Shown here in pieces: positions 1 to 13,500 of a DNA stretch of 64,000 nt; position 1 is the stretch's first letter, and each line of letters opens with the position of its first letter. Location of the stretch: positions 16,306,601-16,370,600 of the forward strand of contig NC_064037.1 of NCBI RefSeq assembly GCF_932526225.1. The letters are read 5' to 3'. The translations under genes and the position numbers were made by a program. The stretch is from Nematostella vectensis (taxonomy: Eukaryota; Cnidaria; Anthozoa; Actiniaria; Edwardsiidae). The notes beneath the pieces were generated by a model that was given only the letters and a program-made list of their open reading frames with translations, ran no database searches and was not told the origin of the DNA.

Positions 1-1573
1 CCCGACATAAATAGTACCGTGTTCGAATGCGCAATTAGACTACCCTGGTTCCAGATCGTCAAACACTTACATAAACACTGGTCTATCAAGTAAGAAACCT
101 GGAATATCGGTACACTAAAATAACAGTAGATAACGAAACGGTGGACGAGCTAAAACATTTCGTTTTATATCGGTGTTCGAAGCCAGAAAAAGTATGGCTG
201 ATGCAACCAGATCAAAATTACCAAGAAAATATTACTAAGAACGATGGAGAATGAAGATCCCTGTATGAAAAAGCCATCTGTTCCAAATTAACATGTAATA
301 ATGGGATTATAATAATAATATGGTGTTCATTAATAATATTGTTTTGAATAGTGATGCATCCTCATACTTGGCTATAACATTACAATCACAACAAATTTGT
401 TATTAGTTCGTGCATAATTTCACAATTCGTGTTTAAGTGCTAACTATTTTCACCTTTAAACCAAGATCAGGAAATCTTTTAGTAGATCGTGCAGTCTTGC
501 AGTAGAAAAGATGAATTGGTGGAAGTTTATATGCAGCGTCTGCCGAGATCCTTGTGACTAAGAGAGCCTGGAGCCCAATGACCTTTACGCTTGGCTAGCA
601 GACAGTGTTGAATAACGTATGCGCATGCGCGTGTTCTGGCGAAAACAAACAAAATCGTTGTGGTGAATCTTTCGAGTAAAGTGGAGTAAAGGTACGAAAG
701 GCTGACTTCAGTCGCTGTTTTGACTTACTGTTCAGCATTAAAACCATACTGCACAAAAGATTTGTTTTATAATGAGGAAGTCATAAAGAAAATTATAACC
801 ATTAGTTTGATCTAGTTTTCTTCGCATTTGCCAAAATGTGACAGTTCGCCGGTAAAACGCCGCCATTACAAAACAAAAAGGCCGGTTTGTCTTGCTAGCA
901 GAGCTTTCTTCTGATTTTTAAGTCCCAGGCGTTCTTACCGGGTTTCCTGTAGTTAGGTTTCTGGTGGATGGTAAGAGTTATGTCGTCACAGGAGCTCGTC
1001 CCATCCTCCAGGCTACCTCACGGTTCATCTCCGAGCAAAGGAAACCGGTATCTCGTCCCAGGCTACTACGGTTTATCTACGAGCACAGGAAACCCGCTAA
1101 GAACGCCTAGGACTAGGCTTCTGTGTGCACGGGCATAGGGACTTTAATACACTATATTATCCTATCAATTACTGATTCTAACTCTTCAAACACCCATTTT
1201 GTTTTCTCTTTTTGGCATTTTACTTACAACAACTAGTTTGCTTTTACGATATTCTCATTAACAATTTATTGCAGTCAAAATTAGGGACAAACGGGAAAAT
1301 ACAACAGGTCTTCTTTTGTATCTCATGGTGTTTGTCACAGGTATTTCACAGCTTAAGAAAATAGAAATATTATCTTAAGTTTGTCCATTTTGCAACCATT
1401 ACACTTTTTAAGATCAGCAATTTGCCTAGAGAGTTTTCTTAGAGTTTCACTCGCACTAAAGGCCGTATCAAGCAACAGGTAAAACAGGTTTTAGATTGGC
1501 CAGTTCAATCCGCAACCGGAGAAGGAACTGACGCGATTTATTCAACCTGTCGCGCTTTCACGGAGGCAGAAAA
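1..1573. other. Upstream flank of the aminopeptidase gene
   Basis: I see no coding exon here. The stretch holds one inverted-repeat element (921-1114, listed separately) and AT-rich DNA. The last few hundred bases before the ATG at 1574 presumably include the promoter and 5' UTR of the aminopeptidase, but no clear TATA box or initiator can be assigned by eye. Confidence 0.5.
921..1114. repeat. Foldback/MITE-like inverted repeat
   Basis: The 29-base arms at 921-949 and 1086-1114 are reverse complements apart from two mismatches (left arm begins AGTCCCAGGCGTTCTTACC). The interior of about 136 bp has no ORF. The structure fits a short non-autonomous DNA transposon. Whether a target-site duplication flanks it is not clear. 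Confidence 0.6.
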
Positions 1574-4500
1574 ATGGCACCGGGAGATCGGAGGATGTTT
1601 AAGCAAAGGCTTTGCGCTATTTCATTGACCTTTCTTATAGCATTTGGCGGAATGACCATTTTTGTATTCACGGCGGTTTATAGAAGTTCAGAACAAGACA
1701 TGAATTTATACAGGAGAGCCGCCAGCTACTTCACAGATAAAATAGAGGAGATTCATCATAAGTTTTCCTCGGCTGGCCAAGGAAAATTTGAGCGCAACGG
1801 ACGTTCTGTTGTCTCAAATGATGACTTTCCTCACAAAGACATACGGCTTCCAAAAGATGTGGTCCCCACAAAGTACACACTGACTATGCATCCGGTACTG
1901 TCTGGAAAGTTCGACTTTACTGGAAAGGCCGCCATTGATATCAAAGTCGTGAAAAACACTAAGTACATTGTTCTTCATTCAAAAAAGCTAAAAATCAAGT
2001 CGTATCGATTAGTTAACGACAAAAAGGAAAACGTGAAGATTGCGCGGATGCTTCTCAACGAGAAACTCGAGCAGTTATTGTTGGAGCCCAAGCAGGGATT
2101 AGTCAAAGGTCAAAAGTTCACGATCAAGTTGGAGTTCAGTGGGGAGCTATCGAATAAGATGGCAGGATTTTACAAGAGCTCATACAAGACGAGGAACGGA
2201 GAAGTTAGGTAAGTAATCTTTCGCATATAACTTATGTCACGTTTTCTGAAAACCACGCTAAACCACGCGGGGCGTCCTTCGTCCTATTGGCATATAGATC
2301 CTAAGACAGCTTAGCCACCCTTGGTCATCAAGGGCATACATAACCCTTAAGGACATTCATAAACCTCAAAGGCCAAAATACGGAAACGTCAATGAGATCT
2401 TTTTTTTTCTTCTCAAGGAACTTGGCCACAACACAGTTCGAGTCCACGGATGCGCGCGCAGCATTCCCATGCTTTGACGAACCCGAATTCAAAGCGGTGT
2501 TTGTGATCAGCATGATTCACGAGAAAGGCATGCGCGCTATATCCAATATGCCTCAGAGCAAACGCGTCCAGATGGATGACGGGAACGTGCTCACGAGATT
2601 CAAACAAAGCGTGAAGATGAGCACGTATCTTGTGGCGTTCATCGTGTCCGACTTTGAGTCCACGGAAGCCGAGACACCTAATGGCACAAAGGTAAGAGCA
2701 CAAAGGTAAGAGCCCAAAGGTAAGAGCACAAAGGTAAGAGCACAAAGGTAAGAGCAAAGGTAAGCCCAAAGGTAAGAGCACAAAGGTAAGAGCACAAAGG
2801 TAAGAGCCCAAAGGTAAGAGCCCAAGGCCGGGTTCCTAGAAAGCAGGTTGAAGTTAACCCAGGCGCGAATGCCCTTTTATCCAATCATATGTAAAGCTCA
2901 GGAAGGCTCAGGAATTTAAGGGTGTCAGGCAAGCATTGTCACCATAGCAATGCCCTGTAACTATAGCAATACACCGTAACCGGGGTCCACAACCACATGC
3001 AGTCGGGGCATAACACGTGACCATACTCTTGCAGTTTTATTTGCACGACAACCATGACCTTGTTGCATATTACTGTAGTCAAACATACGTGACCATAACC
3101 TTGAAATCTCATATCTTAACCACTCGCATGCGATTGAAATCGATTGCGCTATCATTAGATTTAAAATAAAGCGTGAGCGTAGGATTTGCGCTAGTTTTGG
3201 TTCGTTGAACACACGTGGCAATACGATTGCGCTCTCATTGCTTCATTATACACACGTGACCATTTGCGTTCTCAATGGTTTATCATACACACTTTACTCC
3301 ATTTTTACGCTTGTATTGTTTTATTATGAGCACCTAAACGTAAAATTGCGTTCTCATTGCGTTTTTTCGTACACACGTGACTTCATGCTATCTCTATCAA
3401 ATCAAAGCACACTTTGGTTCACCATACACACGTTACCGTAGGATTGTGTATTTATTAATGTACTACCGTTTATTACCATGTTTGTTAAGAACACGTGACC
3501 GTTGGATAACGTTCTCATTGGTTGACCGCACGCACGTAATCGTAGCTTTGTTACTTTGTTAGTTTATTGATGTCTTGTGCTTTCTGACACGCGATTGCTT
3601 AAATCCCCACTGATTCCAGGTCCGCGTCTGGGCGCAGAAAGAAGCTTTGGACTCTACAAAACTCGCGTTGAGCGTGGCTAAGAACGTTTTGTCATACTAC
3701 GAAAAGTTCTTCAATATTCCTTATCCTCTACCTAAAATCGGTAAGAATTTATAAACGCGTAATGCTAAAGGTAAAGAAAAATATGATGCCGACATTATGA
3801 ATATTGAGCTATAAGTGGGCCGTTGAGGTATAGCTTATACAAATTAAGATATCCGCTTCCCTATTTTGATCTTGTAGAACGTTGGCCAAAACAGGCGTAT
3901 TGGTTTGTCACGAGTTAAAGAGGCGTTGTCAGCCACATCTTTGTTATTCTTTTCAGTAAGACAAATTGTGAGAAGACATCTCTAAATAACCACCTAAAGA
4001 ACGAGTCGTATATTTTATATTCCGAATTCAATCGAAACAAATATTACAACTGCTGTACCAAATCAGCCGATGGGAATGGATGCTTTTACACAATTAGTTT
4101 TCCTTGCAAGATGGTGGCTGTAAGAGGCTCTTAATATTAAAACCTGTTCTTTAATATTAAAACCTGTTCTTTAATATTAAAACCTGTTCTTTAATATTAA
4201 AACCTGTGACATTCCCTCTGAAGACCTTGTTGCAGTGCCCGACTTCGCGGCAGGCGCTATGGAGAACTGGGGTCTAATGACGTTCAGGGAACATTACTTG
4301 CTTAGCAACCCGCTATCAGCGAGTGCCGCTGACAAGCAAGATGTGGCGATCGTGGTCTCACACGAGCTTGCTCATCAGGTAAGTGGCAAAATACCGGCTT
4401 ATCTTGTACTGAGAAATAGCACCAGGGGCGGATCCAGGATTTCAAAATGGGGGTGGATAATGGTCGCATAGACGGCTTATAACTGATCAAGTGGTTTACT

Positions 4501-7500
4501 AGGTTACTAGGTTTAGTAGGTCACTCTGGTCACTACATAGATCTTACAAAACTTCATGCTGAATTGGATTTGTCGCGTCAGCAACGTTAAAAAGGCGAAG
4601 GACAGTACCTCCCGTCCCTCAGACATTTATTCTCTTCAAACAAAGTGACTTGTCAATTCTTTTTATTCAAAAAGCGGGATGGGTATCCACCGCACCCTCC
4701 AACCCCCCCCCCCCCCCCCCCCCCCCCACTCGTATCCGAAAATACCTTCTTTTTTTACGAACGCTGTAAAAATGATCTTCCATAGAGTACGCTGGTGCCA
4801 ATCAACCGTTTCTGGGACATTGAAATGCATAAAGTGCGTGATTTTAGGCTCTGGGATCGATTTCCCCAGTAAAAGTTTTCACTGCTGATTCGCAAATTAT
4901 AACACAACAATCAATCATAAATCTGTGTTTACAAAACACAAATCTCTTCCAATTCCCTTTTAATGAAAAAGATACATCCAGAACTTAATACCATTATATT
5001 CATACTGATATTAGAAATAAAAGATTTCAAGTCTTTATAATAAAGTAAATCTTATTCCAATGACAAGGGTTTCTTGAGTGACATGATTTCTGAACATTTG
5101 CGTGAAAAATTGAAGTTCATTCATCTAAAAATGTTATAAATCAAAGAAAAATAAAGGCCTTCTTGTATACATAACATACATAACATAGACTCTGAAAATG
5201 CCTAGGTATTCTATCTCACCGAATTGCAGAGAAAAATAAATTGTTAGGAGTCTGCACGATGCATCTTGAATGAACTCCAAATTCACCGTCTCCCCGACGT
5301 CTTTCCGTTCAATTATTTATATAACATTTAGATAACTGAACATTAGATAACTTAACAGATAACAGGACACCACCCCATGAGTAGCATTGTGATCATGAGC
5401 CTTGAAGAGCAGCTAAAAGGATAAAAACAGGTAGCGAACGAAGTAAAGAAGTGCAGAGGGAAAAAAAGTTGGTGTGAATTTGTACTAGCTCGTGGTGCCC
5501 ATAACCAAATATGGCGCGATGAACCATATATGGATGCTATGATTGACAAGCTCGCGCAATCTAAAAATAGCTTTCATGGACGTTATCATGGGCCACGGGG
5601 ATTCGTTCTCTTATATCATGGTCTCTTGTCATGTACTTATGTTTCCCTGTAGTGGTTTGGAAATCTCGTTACCATGAAATGGTGGAACGACTTGTGGCTG
5701 AATGAGGGATTTGCCAACTACGTGGAATACATGGGGACGGATCACTTCGCAAAGGACTGGAAAGTGGTGAGACATGGAACCAGCTAAAAATAATGAAAAT
5801 ATAATAAGATATGTGATATCTATGACATGATAACAAGCCAATATAAACATGAACAGATCACCAAATAATAGTAGATACTCATCAGCATTTGATCATCATC
5901 AACTTCATCATTTAATAATTATCATCATAATCATTTACTCACCAACACCATCATCATCATTGTCAACATAACAATCATAACACCCCACACTTGCAATATA
6001 ACGTACACCTGCTGTAATTAGACCGTACATTCATCTCAACTTTTCAAGTTTCGACCGTTGCAAACGTTGCTCTTGTATTGTTTTTCCCACAGCTCGACCA
6101 ATTCGTGTCTGAGACTCACCAAGTCGCCCTTCAAGTAGACAGTATGGCCAACACCCACCCAATCTCAGTACCTGTCACAAACCCAAGTCAGATCACAGAG
6201 ATATTCGACGCTATCTCATACAATAAGGTATATTGATATTAGCCAATTTAGATAATACTCAAAGAAAGCGAAAAAAACGCCGTTTGAATACGTTCAAACT
6301 TCACATATATTTTTTGCTAGAATTAGAAGATAACTTTTCCTCCGCTAAAAATTTCCCGCTTTCACATTTTCTCCTTAGGGTTCATCTGTGATTCGCATGT
6401 TGAGAAACTTCTTAGGAGATAAGGCATTCCAGAAAGGTCTTGAGGTGAGTATCGCTAAATCAGAGCGTACCTCTCAGGGCACGCGACCTTCCAATAGTTT
6501 TCAAAATTATAAGGGTATGAGCAGAAGGGGCGTGGCTGTGCCCCAAATTTTTTTCTGTATGTTTCTATGTCGTACCCCCCATATTCCAACGCCTGCAATG
6601 AACTGCAAGTAACGCATGGCAGGTGTGTTGAGGTGAGTCACGCGTGACAGCACATGTGTTACTATTGGTGTATGTGGGTGAGTCACGCATGACAGCACAT
6701 CTGTAACTTTTGTTGTGCTTGTAGCACTATCTGAAAAAGCACGCATACGGGAACGCTGAAGCAGATGACTTGTGGCAGGCCTTGAGCACGGTACGTTGTG
6801 GAAGCAATCATGATAATTATGATATGATAGAGATGAAAATGTTGTTAGTGCTGATCATTATGGCGATGAGGATAAGGATATTGTCTGATGGTGATGTGAT
6901 GATGTTGATGGTGACTATTATGATGACGCTGACGCTGATGATGATGATGATAGTGGTGGTGATGATAATGATTGGTGATGATATCCAAGAAGATACTTAT
7001 CAAGAGATGATGATGATGATGATGATGATGATAATGACGATGACGACGACGATTTGATAATGGTGATGGCGATGATGATGATGGTGATAATGATGGTAAT
7101 GACGGTGAGAGTGATGCAAATGAAAGAGAAGATAGTTATCCAGAGTTATCGATGATGATGTTGGTAGTAATTATGATATGATGATGATATTATTGTAATT
7201 TCTTGTCATGATGATAGGGATAGAGAAGAAGATAGTGATTGACGAGGGTGGCGGTGATGGTTAATGACGGCAATGACTACGGTGATAATTGTGATAATGA
7301 TGGTGCTTTTTGTAGTTGTGGTCGTGGTGATGCTGAAGGTTTTGATGATTACCATCATGATAGTGATGATAATGATAATATCAATGACAGGTCAGTCAAG
7401 GGCTTGACGTCAAGGCTATCATGGACACGTGGATTACACAGAAGGGGTACCCTGTGGTTACTATTCGCGAAAACCGGGCCGCTAAGCGTAATGGCGTAAC

Positions 7501-10500
7501 CGGTCAGCGGTTAGCAGATCAGCAGCGTTTCATGAGGGATCTAAACCCAAATCAATTTGAATATAAAGACGAGGCAAAAGGGCAAGTGTTACTTATAGAA
7601 TGGATAAATGCACGCTATGATACTTGATTCTTGTGCGTGGGTTCCGGCACAGACAGTCTCTTTTTGATTGCAAGCATTATCAACATCATAAACCCACATA
7701 TTGTACATATTGTTGGGTAACATTGTTGCAGCTACATGTTTGTGGGTCTTGCCATGTTTTTCGTTGTTATGTGTTCCGGCTAGCCATCATGATTTTTTCA
7801 TGCAACATTCCTGAAAAGATACTATCTTGGGATAGAATGGTCGTGTTTTCTCTCCATTTAAGGCTTTAGACTCATGAAACATCTACTTTGTGTCGTTCAA
7901 GCTAACTTTTCCAGCATCACTCGTCTTCTTACTGTCATGCAAATGACAATTGTATGGATATAAGAATCTTTGATTTTCTTGGGGAAGTCTCTGGTTCTAC
8001 AGGATACCCACTATACCAAACAACAAAAGACACTTACACGACACGTATGACGAAGTAATACCATGTTGTAGATTGAACTGGTACGTACCGCTGACCTATG
8101 TGACTTCAGATGCGCCGAGGAAACCTACAACAGTATGGATGAACAAAACTGCAGGTGGGTCACGCAATCCAATTAACCATGTACGCCGTCAAGCTATCTG
8201 CAATGTACGCTGTCACACATTTCAACTCACCATGGGTACCGTCACGCAATACATGAACATTGCCACACAATCCATAACTAACACCGTCACGCAATCAAAT
8301 TCACTATTGGCACTGTAACATAATCCACCATGAACATTGATTGTTACTCAATCCATCGTTTACACCGTCACACAATGGGTCATGTAGAAGCTATCAGAAG
8401 ATTTCACCATATTGGATTGGTGCACCACAGACGAAGAACGAGAATAGAACAATTTCAACTGAATAGAACATTCTAACTGACCATGGGCACCGTCACATAA
8501 TCCATCATGTACATTGTCGCCCAATCCATCATTTACACCGTCACGCAATTCACTAAGTACACCGTCACACAATCCATCATTACAAACCATTTATTGTGGT
8601 TGTGAGCTTGCGTCAATTTAGCATAGTAGTAAAGGTTCAACTTCAGATTTTTCTCTACAATAAAACCCTTCTTCTCCCATAACGCCGTTCTTTTTTTGTC
8701 GCAGCTGCTCTCCCCGTGACTGGTGCAAAGTGGATCAAAGCCAACGTCGAGCAGAAGGGCTATTATCGCGTGAACTATGACGAGGAGAACTGGAAACAAC
8801 TCATCAAACAGCTCAACTCTGACCACAAGGTACTATGGGTATTTGGAGCAAGGCAGTGCGTATTTCTTCGCGAGAAGGAACCTCATACCCTAACTTACCA
8901 TACTCCCTAGTCCCTATGAATAAGAACGCTACACATCCAGGATTCTTAGGTTCCATTCTATATAACTGTCAACTGTTTGCCTCAGGTGTTCCATCAGACG
9001 GATAGAAGTGGTCTGATCGACGACTCTTTCGCCCTTGCCAGGTAACCGCGCCTTATGTGACCTGAAGGGGGATGGGTGGGGGCACCATAATGCAATCACT
9101 CAACTCCGGAGAAGTGCTAACGCTCGAAACGTCAGAAAAAAAAACTTTCACAAGGGCGCAAAAAATACCATTCAAATCAACCTTGTGTTGATCTTATTTT
9201 CCCTGATTCTACCACGCCTTCGCAGACCACCTAGTTATTCTACAGCTTGTCTGTAGCTTTTCTAGTCATACCTGAGTAGAGTTTAATTTAATTAAGAAAA
9301 AGGAGAAAGCATATGGATTTGCTCCCTTCCAATAAGCTATCATATACCAAGTTAAGAAAGGAAACAAGATCTGATTTAATCACACCCACCACCATTGGCC
9401 CGGGGTACCCCACCTCTGCCATATTCCGCCAACCAAACGACTTTACTCATCAAAAGGCTACACTTTCTCTCACGTGATGTGGATGTTTTGCCCATACAGG
9501 TCAGGCCTATTAAAGCTCACCACCGCCCTCGACCTGACGTCATACTTACACAATGAGCGCGATTATATCCCATGGTCGAGTGCGCTCGGAAACCTCGGCT
9601 TCATCGGCTCAATGCTCAGCCTCACTCCCGCGTACGGCGATTACAACGTGAGTGACATATAGATCAATGTGAGTCGCATGACAATGGGAGTGGCGTGACA
9701 ATGGGAGTGGCGAGACAATGTGAATTTAAACAAGCAAATTAAAACAATGATTGTTTTAATTTTGTTTCGATTTGGCCTGTTTTGGAGCGAACTATCGACC
9801 TGAGTAAGTTATTTGCTAAGCTTTTCTTAACCCAAAGCAAGGTGATATTTATCCCTTCAGAAAATGGAGCTTGATTGATTCGTGGGATTTTCTCTGGTAG
9901 AAATACATTGTTGAGAAAGTGAAGCCGATCGAGAAGTACTTGGGTTGGGAGGACAAGGGAACAATCCTGGACAGGTGAGTACCGCACACCCCTCAACTAC
10001 CCAACCGCTTTTATATTCATGTTCACAGCAACTTGGTATTCGCCAATCTCGTTATATATTGCTAATAGAGACCTTAAGATCCAGGTTTTTCGCGATTTAC
10101 GGCTGACCGCAAACCTTAAGCGGTCACGTGACCAGGGCTTGCCGTCGCGTTTGCCGTTCGAAGTTCACGTTTTGTAAGGCTGGGAACCCTTCTAGAAGTA
10201 AGTCATTTACGGCAAGGTCTTTCGTATTCTTGAACACCGAAATCCCACTATTAACACAGAAAGTTAGCTTTTACTATGTGTTAACTTTCAACTGATATTT
10301 GTTTTACAATTGAAAAATACTTTTGAGAATGATTTCATTAGCGCAGAGTCAAAGTGGTCGGTGTAAATGAAACAAACATGGCGCCAGAATTAAAGCTTCT
10401 TGTTAAACCTGTTGCTTCGAACAAATCTTATCGATGCAAAGACCTTTTTTTCTTACCAGTTTTGTTATAGCGATGTTATTTACACGTTTTAAATGGCTCT

Positions 10501-13500
10501 TATCGTGACTACATCGTGACTAACGTGACACCGCAAACCGCTGCCTGCGGTTTGCCGTTCGCGGTAAACTGGTTAAACCTCGATCTTAAGTCAGTTAGCA
10601 AGACTTCATCTGTATAACATTTTCCCTTATATTAAAAAAACGACAAATACTTTAGTTGTTGACATTCCCTTATTCTTAGTCGTAAAGTAATGACTCGATG
10701 TCTTTATCGCGTAGTCATGACTCGATGTCTTTATCGTATAGTCATGAGTCGACGCCTTTGTCGTAAAGTCATGACTCGATGTCTTTATCGTATAGTCATA
10801 AATCGATGTCTTTATCGTATAGTCATGAGTCGACGTCTTTGTCGTAAAGTCATGACTCGATGTCATTATCGTATATAGTCATAACTCGATGCCTTTGGTA
10901 TGGCTTTACGCTAGCCGCATTTTCCCTTGTATTAAAAAAACGACAAATACTTTAGTTGTTGACATCCCCTTATTCTTAGTCGTAAAGTAATGACTCGATG
11001 TCTTTATCGTGTAGTCATGACTCGATGTCTTTATCGTATAGTCATGAGTCGACGCCTTTGTCGTAAAGTCATGACTCGATGTCTTTATCGTATAGTCATA
11101 ACTCGATGCCTTTGGTATGGCTTTACGCTAGCCGCATTTTCCCTTATATTAAAAAAAACGACAAATACTTTAGTTGTTGACATCCCCTTATTCTTAGTCG
11201 TAAAGTAATGACTCGATGTCTTTATCGTGTAGTCATGACTCGATGTCTTTATCGTATAGTCATGACTCGATGTCTTTATCGTATAGTCATGAGTCGATGT
11301 CTTTATCGTATAGTCATGAGTCGACGCCTTTGTCGTAAAGTCATGACTCGATGTCTTTATCGTATAGTCATAACTCGATGCCTTTGGTATGGCTTTACGC
11401 TAGTCGCATTTTCCCTTGTATTAAAACAAACGACAAATACTTTAGTTGTTGACATCCCCTTATTCTTAGTCGTATAGTGTTTTGTGTTCAGGTACCTGCG
11501 CAGTAGCGTGCTGTCTACTCTTGGTTCCCATGGAGACGAGGAAGTTGTCAATGTCGCGTTAGCCGGATTCCGGAAGTGGATGCAAAACGAAAGGTTAGGT
11601 CATGTGACCACACAAACTCAACATCTTAAAAAGACTTAGTAATCAATACTTTCTTATGCCATTTTACATTACATCAGATAACATCAGCGTGCAGTTTAGA
11701 CAAGGAAGCACGCAGTTCACATAAGGACACGCAATTCACACCGGGATGCACGCAATTCACACTGGGATGCACGCAATTCACACCGGAATGCACGCAATTC
11801 ACACTGGGATGCACGCAATTCACACTGGGATGCACGCAATTCACACTGGGATGCACGTAATTCACACTGGGATGCACGCAATTCACACTGGGATGCACGC
11901 AATTCACACTGGGATGCACGCAATTCACACTGGGATGCACGCAATTCACACTGGGATGCACGCAATTCACACTGGGATGCACGCAATTCACACTGGGATG
12001 CACGCAATTCACACGGGAATGCACGCAATTCACACCGGAATGCACGCAATTCACACTGGGATGCACGCAATTCACACTGGGATGCACGCAATTCACACTG
12101 GGATGCACGCAATTCACACTGGGATGCACGCAATTCACACTGGGATGCACGCAATTCACACTGGGATGCACGCAATTCACACTGGGATGCACGCAATTCA
12201 CACTGGGATGCACGCAATTCACACTGGGACGCACGCAATTCACACTGGGATGCACGTAATTCACACTGGGACGCACGCAATTCACACTGGGATGCACGTA
12301 ATTCACACTGGGATGCACGCAATTCACACTGGGACGCACGCAATTCACACCGGAATGCACGCAATTCACACAGGGACGCACGCAATTCACACTGGGATGC
12401 ACGCAATTCACACTGGGATGCACGCAATTCACACCGGAATGCACGCAATTCACACTGGGATGCACGCAATTCACACTGGGATACATGCAATTCACACTGG
12501 AATGCACGCAATTCACACTGGAACGCAAAAAATCGATGCTAGGAAGCGTGCGCTCTTGGACCCCTGCAACACAGTCGAACACATTTAAACCGGGACACAC
12601 GCAACTCACATGTTATCACAAGAGAAGGCTTTATGTTCTTGCACTTGCACTTGCGCTGATTGTATGTGCTCGAATGACAGCCTCCCCCGAATGAGTAATT
12701 AACTTTCTCCGGCACAATGTACCCACAATATCTTATCATCTTCTTTTGATCTTTTAAGTGTGAGAATCGTAACAAATTAAAATTTGTTACGATTCTCACA
12801 CCTTGCACGTTATAAAGAAGTACTTCTTATCTAGAGATAAAACGAATTTTGAAATAATCGCCTTTCTTATATAAGTACCTCCCCAGAATAAGCTCATCGT
12901 CTGGCATATTAAAGATTTTTGCTTGCGCTAAGCTGGTTTTCGTCTTTTATTGCGTCATAGCGAGAACTAGCCTCACATTAGGCGCAACGCTTTTTTTGCG
13001 CTTCGTCGAGTTTTCGGATCTTAGAGGGAGGTATAAGAGACCTTAGCTACATTGCGCAACACGCTCAAGCCTGACATAACTTGGGTTCTAAACTCTTTCT
13101 TGTTCATGTGCGTTTAGCATGACGGTTAGCCCTCACCTGAGGGGCATGGTGTACCACACAGCCGTCAAATACGGAGGCGAAAAAGAGTGGGATTTCCTGT
13201 GGGGGCGCTACCAGAACTCCATAGACCCCACGGAGAAATCACGCATTATGTACGCGCTCACGGGTACACGAGATGTCTGGCTGCTTGGACGGTAAGGACT
13301 GGTACAATCAGGGAAGGCACGTGACATAGCGGTTATATGATTTTATCTAAACTTATGGATAGCTATTGGGAAATCTAATTGGTCTTATCATTATCATCAG
13401 CCTACTGGATTACACATTGGATGAATCCAAGATTCGTACCCAGGACATGACATCCGTGCTGGCACAGGTATCCGGCCACCCGAACGGCAAGCTTTTGGCT

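Noticed and set aside
6770-7499. Met/Asp-rich ORFs
   Set aside because: GAT-repeat low complexity in an aminopeptidase intron; only the part from 7391 is exon, in its own frame.
8003-8154. A 17-base intron (8055-8071) between two aminopeptidase blocks
   Set aside because: Far too short to splice; the sequence is more likely one exon in another frame or partly intronic.
11703-12530. CRISPR-like regular array
   Set aside because: The repeats are directly contiguous with no unique spacers, and the context is an animal intron.
11674-12609. Open frames of 264-311 codons on both strands (repeats of HTGMHAI, CELRASQ, NCVHPSV)
   Set aside because: They are products of a 21-bp tandem repeat whose length is divisible by three; the region is an intron of the aminopeptidase.
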